64,000 nt of DNA from Halichondria panicea (taxonomy: Eukaryota; Porifera; Demospongiae; Suberitida; Halichondriidae): assembly GCF_963675165.1 (NCBI RefSeq), contig NC_087386.1, positions 6,651,066 to 6,715,065 of the forward strand, read 5' to 3'. The notes under the pieces were generated by a model. That model had not been told where the DNA came from and ran no database searches. It worked only from the letters and a program-made list of their open reading frames with translations. A program made the position numbers and the translations under genes. This document shows positions 12,917-21,778 of the stretch, piece after piece; within the stretch, counting starts at the first letter, position 1, and every line of letters starts with the position of its first letter.

Positions 12917-12933
12917 TGATTTGCGTAGGATAA
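11305..12933 (+). CDS. DAXX: DAXX-like H3.3 histone chaperone
   Basis: Two exons, 11305-11513 and 11778-12933; 454 residues. The split codon AA|A joins a basic N-terminal segment (KPKSRRKKKRIKIKRLEKEL) to ELSLDEMDSGSSAYMKEDLY. From there to about residue 235 the protein aligns by eye with the DAXX histone-binding domain: PEIDRRVQRLVKLDEFPDHF, LKERRQRDFISHFGSHLTDG, DPALLDETLLGQLKESLREA. An acidic, Ser/Glu-rich tail follows, then a Thr/Pro repeat (SAPSTPPTI units), and the C-terminus VVICIDSD, a run of Asp, VICVG. Hydrophobic-acidic VICIDSD matches the C-terminal SUMO-interacting motif of DAXX. Known role: nuclear H3.3-H4 chaperone working with ATRX. The N-terminal helical bundle that binds ATRX in vertebrates is not visible; only about 70 residues precede the histone-binding domain. 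Confidence 0.88.
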
Positions 12934-13775
12934 TGTTTATCTGGAATTTTGTAATTGTTGTCCTATCTATGCACATTTTAATACCCAACACATTTTAATA
13001 CCCAATCAATGTTGCAATTGAAAAAGCACCTGAGTGCTGATGCTCAGCTAGACTCTGAGGCTGGATACATGAGACTAGCTCAGAAAGGGCGGCTAATTTA
13101 TGAGACACAGACTATCAGATTCACTTTTATACAAACCACTTCCGGTGACCCAAAGTAGCGCTTGTGGTTATTCATGGGGCTGGTGGTTGGGTGTCGGGAA
13201 ACTGGCATCTGCCATCAGAGCGCTACTTTATCCGGAGTTCTGTAACTCACAGTATGCACTGCTAGGTGTAGTGTACTTTATGCTGCCCTCGAAAGCTACC
13301 TTAAAAAGTAGTACTTATGCTACCCTAAAAAGTAGTACTTATGCTGCCCTCAAAAGCAGTACTTATGCTACCGTTAAAAGTAGTACTTATGCTGCCTTCG
13401 AAAAGCAGTACTTATGCTACCCTAAAAAGTAGTACCTTACCCCCTAAGCAGTTTCTGGCCAGACCGCTTTTTTTTTTAAACAGTTTTTTTTTAATGTTGG
13501 CACTGAATTGGCTCAGTATGATTATAATTATAATTATATACGCCACTTTTATGATCTGTTTGCCATTGTTTCAGCTTGTAATAAAATTGAGAGTGACAAA
13601 GATTAATGTGGTATTGTTTTATATGTATACATAAATAATAATAAGCACATGTATGTATATACAGCAAGCAGTAAAAGTCAACATCATGTAAGCAATATTT
13701 AATGTTCAAAGCAAATCAGAGTCTTTGTAAGACTCGGTATAGCCTAAGTAGTCTAGCGAGTGTGGAAGGTACTGG
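12934..13775. other. Intergenic sequence, mostly featureless apart from a minisatellite
   Basis: 3' flank of DAXX and of the small minus-strand gene. Apart from the tandem array at 13280-13440 and short AT palindromes I see nothing coding. Confidence 0.6.
13280..13440. repeat. Minisatellite with about 22-25-bp units
   Basis: Around seven degenerate copies of AAAAAGTAGTACTTATGCT with alternating GCTGCC and GCTACC starts. The small open frames across it are repeat artefacts. Confidence 0.85.
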
Positions 13776-14700
13776 TCACCATGTCAAACTGCACATATAG
13801 TTATGTTCCGCCATGCAATCTCTTGTATAGTACAGTGACTCAGAGAACTGATCTTTTGCCTCTCCGTCTGAGCAGCTAGCTATCTTGTTGAGACCCCTCT
13901 TTAGTTCACCTAAGAGAGAGAGGGGGAGAGAGGTCACGGTAAACAATGTAGGAGAAGCGTGTGATTATATGATTATAGGAGAATGATTATTTGTACCAGG
14001 ATGTGCTCTGACACAGCCGGGGTGTATATACATTCATATAGGGTACATGGCTGTGGTCAGCATGAAGGCCTCCCTCCAACCTTTAAGGACCCAGAAAACT
14101 ACCATGACAACGAGTGTTGCAAGCGTGCGCTTGCTATAATGCCTCTCGCCATGTTTTGCTTTCGCGAGTGTTATAAAAGAGGTAAATAATTTGCAATGTG
14201 CTTTGATTGTTTCACAAGAAAGGGGTGTCCACAGTTACCATAGTGTATATATTTATACTGATCGTCTTAAATGGCCTGTATATAGCCAAACAGTGGGAGC
14301 AAATTGTCAAAGGCATATAGTCAGTAGAGTCTGTGAGATAAGTACAATTCCAATTAAATCAACGATACTGAAGCAACTGCATGTTATTTAAATGGCCTGT
14401 AGCCAAACAGTGGGAGCAAACCTTTGTCAAAGGCACAGAGTATATAAGAGAGAATTTAAGCACAGACAGTATAGTATATAAACAAGCAGAAAGTGTGCAT
14501 CTATGGCATATACTTAGATCCTCGATCCAGGCAATACGAAGAGCCAGATCCTCTCGCGGCAGGGCAGTTATCGCTGCGGAGCTGGCTACAGTGGAATCAA
14601 TGTTGCAACAGTGAATGCCTTACTTGTGTAACCTGTTATAATTTTTTTTTGTTTTTGTTTACGTTTACTGTTTTTTGCCCCGAGATAATATAGAGTGCAT
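13776..14700 (-). CDS. Probable three-exon small gene, 77 residues, unrecognised
   Basis: Read on the minus strand: 14700-14669, 14581-14514 and 13909-13776, all with GT-AG junctions and matching phases, ending in TGA. The predicted product begins MHSILSRGKK, continues ITALPREDLALRIAWIEDLS and ELKRGLNKIASCSDG, and ends EHNYMCSLTW. It is mostly helical, with three Cys and no signal peptide or membrane segment. I do not recognise the family. It diverges from RAD51AP1 with about 220 bp between starts, a common arrangement here. Against it: the opposite strand across exon 2 is also open, the last intron is about 600 bp and contains repeats, and no homology supports it. A transcript would decide. 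Confidence 0.4.
14040..14175. repeat. Fragment of a dispersed repeat (related, inverted, to 60485-60530)
   Basis: The reverse complement contains GCGAAAGCAAAACATGGCGA and GAGGCATTA, nearly the same as the text at 60487-60515. Located in the last intron of the small minus-strand gene. Confidence 0.6.
14266..14440 (+). repeat. Direct duplication of about 50 bp
   Basis: AAATGGCCTGT, AGCCAAACAGTGGGAGCAAA and TGTCAAAGGCA occur in the same order at 14268-14315 and 14388-14438, separated by about 70 bp. Confidence 0.8.
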
Positions 14701-14920
14701 AAAAATATAAAAAATAAAAAATCTACTCATAAATTGAACCAGTGTGGGGGGTCTTATGGGCTAGCTCGTTATCCAAAATTCGGTTCTACTGGCCTTCAGA
14801 GTTGCAGGCTCTCCACTAATTTCTATGCAAAACGAGACCCACCCACACATTAATTTTACTACTTTCACTTTCTTCCTTCAGACGACCCTTACCCTACTTT
14901 CACTACCTTGCCCTATTGCA

Positions 14921-15887
14921 ATGGCAGATGAGTTGGAGAGAAGGAGTAATAGACGAAGGAACGCTGTCTGCTATCAGCAAGCTCTGACTCTGGGCTCTGA
15001 CGATGGTGAGAGATATTGATAGGCTTATCATGATGTATTGATATGAGGTTTGCTTATGTAGATGACTTTGCAGACCCTCCACCCTCAAAGAAACTCAGGT
15101 CTGAGAAAACCACCTCTAAAAGCAACCACGACAAGCCAGCCAAATCTACAACTAGGTATATCCGTTAATACTCAAGTATTGCTTGGTTTTCACTGGTTGT
15201 TGTTATTTCATGCAGATTGTCTGAGATGAGAAGTTATACAATAGATCGATTGAACAAGCGTTAAAAAAGTCCAAACCACCCAACAACAATTTGTCTGACA
15301 TACAAACATCCTCTGATGACGTTGCCCCTAGTGATACTCTTTCCTCTTCTGAGGATTATTCTGATGAAGCCAGCGAGGACAGTGACTTCTGCTCTTCACC
15401 TGCAGTCAAGATAGTGTCGAGGAAAAAAGAAAGTAGCAAGAAAAATATTGCTACCAAAACTGCAGGACCAAAGAAATCTAAAAATGCAGCCTCTTCTAAA
15501 CCCAAAGTTGAAACAGTATTGCAAGCTTCTACTATCCCAAAAGATGGCTTGACGAACCCAGTCTCCATTGTTCCACCTACTGAACCTTTGACCCCTGGCC
15601 ACCAGCAAAAGACTACCTCGGCAATACATCCAGCTCCAATTAAATTGACTAAGCCAATATCTACTACGAATTTGTCGACCCCTAAGAGCGAACTTTCTTT
15701 CCCTGCTGCAAACAAAACACCCCCTGTAGGGAAGTTCCCCAAGTGGACCCCACCCTCCAAAGCAACTAAAGGAGGTATGATAACGGACGTGAGGTCAACG
15801 TCCTCTGTGCCTGGTGGGTCACCAGTCATCCGCCTGGGGCTCTCTAGACATGCCAAGATCAAACCTCTACACAAGCACAGAACATGA
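14921..15887 (+). CDS. RAD51AP1: RAD51AP1-like RAD51-binding recombination protein
   Basis: Exon 1 is 14921-15005, exon 2 starts at 15062, and the last exon runs to 15887; about 282 residues. Three landmarks of RAD51AP1 appear in order. The N-terminus RRSNRRRNAVCYQQALTL then GSDDDDFADPPPSKKLR matches the family's basic N-terminus and SDDDDF signature. KLYNRSIEQALKKSK matches the conserved KLYQRDLEVAL segment. The C-terminus KFPKWTPPSKA and VIRLGLSRHAKIKPLH matches the RAD51-binding KPKWVPP and LRLGLSRLARVKPLH motifs. The middle is acidic then Lys/Ser/Pro-rich, as in the family. Known role: stimulates RAD51 D-loop formation in homologous recombination, in the nucleus. The exon 2/3 junction is uncertain: the strong donor at 15156 with the acceptor at 15215 breaks frame, whereas donor 15164 with acceptor 15225 keeps it. 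Confidence 0.85.
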
Positions 15888-16163
15888 CAGTATTGTGTGT
15901 AGAGTCCCCCCTTGTGTGAATAATTAACTCTTGATATAATTTATATTACTTTTTGTATTATACCCATCTCTTTTTTTATGCCCTGTATTATTTAACCTGT
16001 CACTGCACTTGTTATTATATTTATTATTGCCTGACTATCAAGTATGCTGTTAAAAATTTAAAAAATTTATTAAATGAATTAAAATCAATTACAAGGTGGA
16101 ATGAATCTCAATGAACAGCAATTTGTACAAAATAATTAAACAATCAATAGAGCAATTTGAGAG

Positions 16164-17754
16164 TTATTTGATAGTCCAGAAGCGTGCCCTCTTGTCCGCT
16201 GAGGTGGTTGCAAGCAGTTGACCCCCGCAATGCCACTTGACCTGGATCACTTTATCCTCATACTCGCACATTTGTGTCCACTCAGCACTTCCTGCAATCA
16301 CATACCGTATATACATGAAACAGTGGATTTGGTATGAACAAATCATTATTCTGCATGATCTACCTATCTATGTTACCTGGACACTGTACACATAAAACAG
16401 TCATTTGGTATGGAAAGTATCATTGACACTATCTGATTATAATAGACTATAAATGCATTGTATACCTGGGTGTGTGAGACAGACTGTCCCATCATAGGAC
16501 CCACTCAGTATCCACTGTCCATCGCGAGGGCTCCACTTGACACTGCGACAGTCGTCCGTGTGTGGATGTAGACTAACACGAGTCTTGCCTCCTCTTAGAC
16601 TATGTATAGAGCAGGACCCATCCTCATGAGATGATACCAGCTCATCTCGTGGAGAACAAATTGACAGAGAGTTGACCGAGTAGCCTGAAGTGATGGTCCA
16701 TATCGGCTCCTCTTGTCGTATATCCCATAGTCTAATAGTCTTATCTTGACTCCCGGATGCAATCAGATTATCGTCCATCACATCCAGTGCTAGAACTTGC
16801 TCTGAATGTCCAGTCAGTGAACAAGCGATTTGTTTTGTAACGGGATCACAGAGTTTAACATCGAAATCCACAGCACCTCCAGACACCAGCAGTCCACTAG
16901 GTGTGAACATGAGGTCTCTTATTGTGCCTGAGTGTATACTAAGACTTCCCAATGTCCTGCATGGCGTGTCTGAGCGTGTGGGATCATAGGAGAGTAGTCT
17001 GATGTGGTGATCATTAGAACCAGAGGCTAATAGAGTGTCCCCCCTCCAAGCCAGACAATAGATTGAGCCCTTATGGTAGGAGGAGTGATGGTAGAACACT
17101 GGGAGGTCAGAGCTGAAGAGAGAGGGGGTGGGGTGGTGTGGGGTGGTGTGGGGTATCCTGAATTATTGCTAATTAAGTAATTCGACAGTGAGAGCAATAT
17201 TACATACAGTCAATGGCATCTTTGAATGGCCATAACTTCAGTTCCATTGGTTTAATAACATGAAAGCTTACAATGAGCTCGTTAAGATGGTGGCTTAAAT
17301 TAAAGTCTCTTTTTTGACAAATGGGAAATTATGGCCCATTCCAAATTTGAGATTTAAGTATGTAAATGAATGGAAATTCATAAAATCGTTGAATTTGGAT
17401 CACTAGAAGTCTAGTTACAGAGAACCATCATCAAACCCCAGCTAGTCAGTGCCTTACCTTATCTTGCCCTCTAGCAGTGGCTTTGTTGAGCAGAGCCTGA
17501 GGGTCCTAGAGTTAGCCCCCACTGCCACCACATCACCTGTCTGGGAGAAGGACACTGCCCGAATAGCCTACAGCACGTATAGAGATAGATTGAAAAAAAA
17601 TTCTTACTTTAATTATAATGAAGATGCTTTTACACACACAGACACACGCATAATGCAACCACACTATAACATTATTATCACACTAACTTACGAATTCCTA
17701 AAAGTGCTACGTATAGCTTTATGACTTGTATGCTACACTGCACACGTACACACA

Positions 17755-17785
<31 letters not shown>

Positions 17786-19461
17786 CCACTCACCTGAGTG
17801 TCTGTGACCTGTGAGAGAAGTGTAGCAGTGGGCCACTCGATACTCATCTCCTCCTCACAGCCGCTCTCGTCCTGGTTGAAATCAAACCGTCTAGGAAGGG
17901 TCAGCGTACGCCCTCGACTCTCAGCGGCCAATCGCTGTGGAGTGTGAGTCACAGGGGAGGTGAGCGGATGTGGAGTGTGTGTAACAGGGGAGGTGGGTGG
18001 ATGTGAAGTGTGAGTGACAGGGGAGGTGGGTGGGTGTGGAGTGTGTGTGACAGGGGAGGTGGGTGGTGAGGGGGGGAGCACGCTACTAGAGGGTTTAGGA
18101 GTGGAGGAATCACGCCCTGTCTTGATGGGAGACTGGAACTGGCTAGGAGGAGAGTATTTGACAAAGTGGTCTTCAAACTCATGAAGGACTTGAGTTTTGT
18201 CACAAATTTGAACACTAGACAGTTTCTTAGTTCTTGTGTCCTCAACTGGTTGGACCTCTTCACTTCTATGCCTAGTAGCTTCATCAGGTGACCTGTTCTC
18301 TTCCTCTCCATCAATAGTTGATATAGCAGACTCTGTTTGTGCCTCATCAGAACTTTGCTGGTAATTTTGTTCGATTTTCCCGGCAATAGCGATAATAGGA
18401 TTGCTCACTTCTGCAGCAGTGGGTAGTTGAACAATCGGTTGTTGTGAAATTTCCTTCCGTTCAATAAAAATAGGTGATATCATAGTCTCAGGTTTGGGCT
18501 TCAAAACAGTTCGAGTTTTGCTACGTGATGGGACTGTAGTTTGGGGTGGTTGCGTGGGTTCGGAGATTGGCTCAGATGATAAGAACGTCACTCTACAACA
18601 AGATGGAGATATTTGGTAAGCACTGTCTGGTTGCTGTGTCATCCATCCACTCAGCTCAAGCATTTCACAATCGCTGGGTCTCTTCTCATCACTACAACGG
18701 CTTAAACAAATCTGTTCACATTTCTCGTACATGAGACCTTTGGCTATCAATTGGACTAGCTTAGTATTGAGTGGATCTGTGGTTTTGTTTGAGTGGGGAT
18801 TTGCATCGATATTGAGCTCTGCAGATATACAGGAGGCAATCCGTTGAAACACGATCAAGCGGGCCGGAGATAGAGACCACTTCGCATAGTCAGCATTTGT
18901 GTTAACGGACGGTAGTTTGGCAAGTGATTGAAGGGTTGAATAATCCTTCTGAGATGGACATAATTCTTTCAACTTTGCCAAGAGATCTTTCAGAGTGGCT
19001 ACATCAGCTATATCCAGTTGACTATTATGCTGCGGTGTTGTTGTCAGCTTCTCCAGATACCATTGTCTAGTAGCCTCGTATAGACACTCTTTAGATCTCT
19101 CAGAGCCTTGGAACACGTGAATACAGTCAATGACCTCATCCCAAGCTCCAGTCATACAGAGCTGCCTCAGTATCGATAGTTGCATGGGCACAACTCTTGA
19201 CGCTAGTTCCTCACAATTATTTTCCAGGGCAATCAGACATTCTGCAGTACAATAGTATGAATAACAGTGATTATGTGCGGACACGCTGAAATAATGTGAT
19301 TGCTATGAATAAAAATTATTGGTACTAGAGTCGACCTGGTCTAGGTAGATCTATACTCTTAGTGTGCCTTGTTGTGACATACCTGACTGTCCAATTTTCT
19401 CCAGATACTCATGTACTGCATACAGCACTTGTGTCTGGTCTATAGTTACTGTACAGGTCAT
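16164..19461 (-). CDS. WDR47: WDR47 (nemitin)-like CTLH / WD40 microtubule-associated protein
   Basis: Five exons on the minus strand: 19461-19383, 19241-17794, 17567-17458, 17112-16466 and 16291-16164; 803 residues. The start at 19461 (MTCTVTIDQTQVLYAVHEYL) leads into a LisH-like helix and a CTLH domain (LSILRQLCMTGAWDEVIDCI), as in WDR47. A long, poorly conserved Ser/Pro linker holds four copies of a PPTSPVTHT unit. The C-terminal half is a WD40 propeller: AIRAVSFSQTGDVVAVGANS, HKGSIYCLAWRGDTLLASGS, GHSEQVLALDVMDDNLIASG, SQDKTIRLWDIR, PHTDDCRSVKWSPRDGQWIL, and a final blade ending KRARFWTIK. In animals WDR47 supports neuronal microtubules and motile-cilia central-pair stability; here a ciliary or cytoskeletal role is inference. 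The linker is shorter than in vertebrates. Confidence 0.9.
17214..17425. repeat. Dispersed foldback-family fragment in a WDR47 intron
   Basis: It contains TTTGAATGGCCATAACTTCA, CCAAATTTGAGATTTAA and GAATTTGGATCACTAGAAGT, motifs also seen at 8880-8990, 11640-11740, 48750-48990 and 62525-62575. Confidence 0.65.
17743..17793. repeat. (CA)n microsatellite at a WDR47 splice donor
   Basis: On the sense strand a TG run follows the donor of the long exon 2 within a dozen bases. Confidence 0.85.
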
Positions 19462-19687
19462 TATTGTAACCTTGATCACTTGAAATCCTTTTTACTAGGT
19501 GGGCTATAAATAGAAGAGTATACTGTAGGAATTGTGTTATTGCCATGGCGATTGGTGTCTCAATACGGAGGCGCTTTCTTATCGAGGTACCATACTTAGC
19601 CAGGCAGCCCCACCCCCTTCTTATTCTGTTTATGTACAATTTGCAGCATAATAAAACATGTTGTGAAGTAATAAACAAATGCACAGG

Positions 19688-21316
19688 TCACCAATCAGGT
19701 CTAGAGTGAACTGGCAATATAGTGAACACCACAGAGTTCAGTTTAGCCATTGCATCGTACACATAATCCACCGTTTTTTCCTTTACACGATCTTTGTTAA
19801 TCTTGATAATCTCGTCTCCTGGAGCAATCAGTCCACTGTAGAACTTGGCTGTATTGTCATCGGCAAATCTTGACACAAAAATACCTTTCCTTGCAGCGGA
19901 CTGTGTTATGTAAATCCCGTACCTCCCATTGGGTGGTCTGTGCAGCTGCACAAGATGTAGTCGTCCTGCAAGCTTGTCTATCATTCTGCCAATCCGTCTC
20001 AGATGACTGGGATTGCTGATGAAGTTCAAATCTTGCTTGTATTCAATTTGTCCTTTCTTTATCTGATACATTATTCTGTCAGAGAAGGATCTTCTCACAG
20101 GAACTCGTTTCTTTGGTCTTCTTTCAATTTTGAAGCTAGTGCCTCGGCGTAGTTTGATTCTCTGCAGGAAGCTTGAACTTCGTTTCGGGGGATTGGAAGT
20201 GGGTGGCTTTAGACTGTCCCCAGTATCTCTGTACCTCCGTGGAAGATTTGGATTTTCGGGTAGTACAATGCAAGTTTTTGTGCTTTCTGAAAATGTTACA
20301 CTTGCTTTGTCTCTGTCCTGTCCACTTGCTTCACTTATGATTACAATTTCTGGGACTATTGATGCTGTAATGTTGTTGTCTGTATTAATGGATGCTTGTG
20401 CTGTAATGTTGTTGTCTGTCGTAACGGATGCTTGCTGTACCTGAACCTCCACTGGTTGTTCATCACCTCCAACTATTGTACTGATAGAGCTGTCAGAATC
20501 ATGGCCCTCACTTTGTTCAGGGGGTGCTGGAATATACACTATCTCTGCATACTGTTGCTCGGGAGAAAATAAATCAGAAACAGTCGAGTCTGTCCTCTTG
20601 AGTTTTGATTCAGTAGGTAGCTTTGACATTCGAAAAATGTCTTCTACGGACAGTCCAATACTAAGAACTCTGGAGCTTTTTTTCGAGGAGTTGCTGGAGG
20701 AGCTGTAAGAGTCGGCAGCACTGCTCAATGATCGTACAGAACCTTCTCGTCTCAAGGACTCTATGACAGGCAATTGAGGCACGGTGTACGGATGATGATG
20801 CTTGCTTCTAGGAGTAGGTGTAGAGGCTGTTGAGCTGCAGGCTGACTGGTCAATGTCAGGTTGCCTGTAGCTCTCCCTTCGTTTGACTTTACTCCGTTTC
20901 TTTGATTTCTCTGAAGGATTTCTCTTGACTTGTGTGTGATAGAGCCAGTCCCACTCTGTCTGCTGGTATGAGCTTTTGTCTACTCTTGTAGAATGTCTCC
21001 GGCTAATCTTTGAAGATACTGGAGCAATCTCTTCGTCTGTTGTAGTGTCATCAGTCTGCGAGGGCAGTGATCCTATAGCACTGTCATACTTTGAGCTAGA
21101 CCTGCTCATCCTCCTAGGAGTTTTTCCACTGCCACTACTACTGAGAGGAGAGTCAGCAATCGACCTGCTCCTTCTTGACGAGCGCCGCGAGCTGCCATGT
21201 CTCGATGGGGGACTTCTTTGTAGACTTAATCTGTCTAGTTCACATTCCAATCCTTGTAAGCTTCCAGCTGCAACCAGCATAGACTTTGCTAGTTCCTCAC
21301 TCAGTGAATTTGCCAT
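19688..21316 (-). CDS. Ser/Arg-rich protein with one C-terminal PDZ domain
   Basis: One uninterrupted 542-residue frame. MANSLSEELAKSMLVAAG at 21316 is the first ATG after a putative 5'-UTR intron (donor about 21396, acceptor just upstream of the ATG). Residues 1-380 are low-complexity, rich in Ser, Arg and Thr, with many basophilic phosphorylation-type RRxS sites and a repeated TTDNNITAQASI/NTDNNIT segment. A basic stretch (KKRVPVRRSFSDRIMYQIKK) precedes a PDZ domain at about residues 440-535: LHLVQLHRPPNGRYGIYI in place of the usual GLGF strand, GIFVSRF, LIAPGDEIIKIN and VYDAMAKL. It ends in HSRPDW. PDZ domains bind C-terminal peptides and scaffold membrane or polarity complexes. The GIFVSRF and GDEIIKIN strands recall PAR6-type PDZs, but no PB1 or CRIB is present. 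I cannot assign an orthologue. It lies 226 bp downstream of the WDR47 start, same strand. Confidence 0.8.
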   Translation of the reverse strand: MANSLSEELAKSMLVAAGSLQGLECELDRLSLQRSPPSRHGSSRRSSRRSRSIADSPLSSSGSGKTPRRMSRSSSKYDSAIGSLPSQTDDTTTDEEIAPVSSKISRRHSTRVDKSSYQQTEWDWLYHTQVKRNPSEKSKKRSKVKRRESYRQPDIDQSACSSTASTPTPRSKHHHPYTVPQLPVIESLRREGSVRSLSSAADSYSSSSNSSKKSSRVLSIGLSVEDIFRMSKLPTESKLKRTDSTVSDLFSPEQQYAEIVYIPAPPEQSEGHDSDSSISTIVGGDEQPVEVQVQQASVTTDNNITAQASINTDNNITASIVPEIVIISEASGQDRDKASVTFSESTKTCIVLPENPNLPRRYRDTGDSLKPPTSNPPKRSSSFLQRIKLRRGTSFKIERRPKKRVPVRRSFSDRIMYQIKKGQIEYKQDLNFISNPSHLRRIGRMIDKLAGRLHLVQLHRPPNGRYGIYITQSAARKGIFVSRFADDNTAKFYSGLIAPGDEIIKINKDRVKEKTVDYVYDAMAKLNSVVFTILPVHSRPDW

Positions 21317-21409
21317 TTTGCTGCACAAACAGAGTATAAATAAACTAAAAGGGGGTGGGGCTGGTAATGCAGATTGCTGCATGCAATCCTTACCTCAGCT
21401 CTCCTAGAG

Positions 21410-21778
21410 GCAGTATGCTTAGAGCTGCAGGTATTCAACTCTTCAAAAAATAGTAATGGTTTATGTTAACAGAAGCTACCATAAATCCATCTAGCTAGTG
21501 TTTTAATACAGCAGAGTCATGTAAACGAGCTACATGCCACGCCTCCCTATACGGAGATAAGTTACATAACAGGGTTAGGGTGTGTCCCCATATTTGGCAA
21601 AGCCGCAACTGTTGAACGGGAAACCACTTTGGTGTGTATTTATAGCCTGAGAGATGCTGCGGTAGTAGTCGATTATTAACAGTATATATAGTATAGGCTC
21701 TCAGCTTTAGAAGTAACTAGCTATCTATCAAGGTCAAGTATCAACTCTCAAGTTTAATATTTAAAGTCAAGATTTAAT
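21410..21778. promoter_or_regulatory. Divergent region between the PDZ gene and STX6
   Basis: About 370 bp between the 5' end of the PDZ gene and the STX6 start. TATATATAG lies at about 21684-21692. Nothing else is recognisable. Confidence 0.35.

Noticed and set aside
13983-14189. 68-codon plus-strand frame with several Cys
   Set aside because: Overlaps a dispersed repeat shared with 60.5 kb and has no splice partner in the right phase.
14381-14614. 77-codon plus-strand frame ending ELATVESMLQQ
   Set aside because: The tail looks codable, but the upstream half crosses the duplicated 50-bp repeat and I found no consistent upstream exon. The minus-strand model joins in phase on both sides. 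Not fully excluded.
20976-21407. 143-codon plus-strand frame
   Set aside because: Antisense shadow of the Ser/Arg-rich N-terminus of the PDZ gene.
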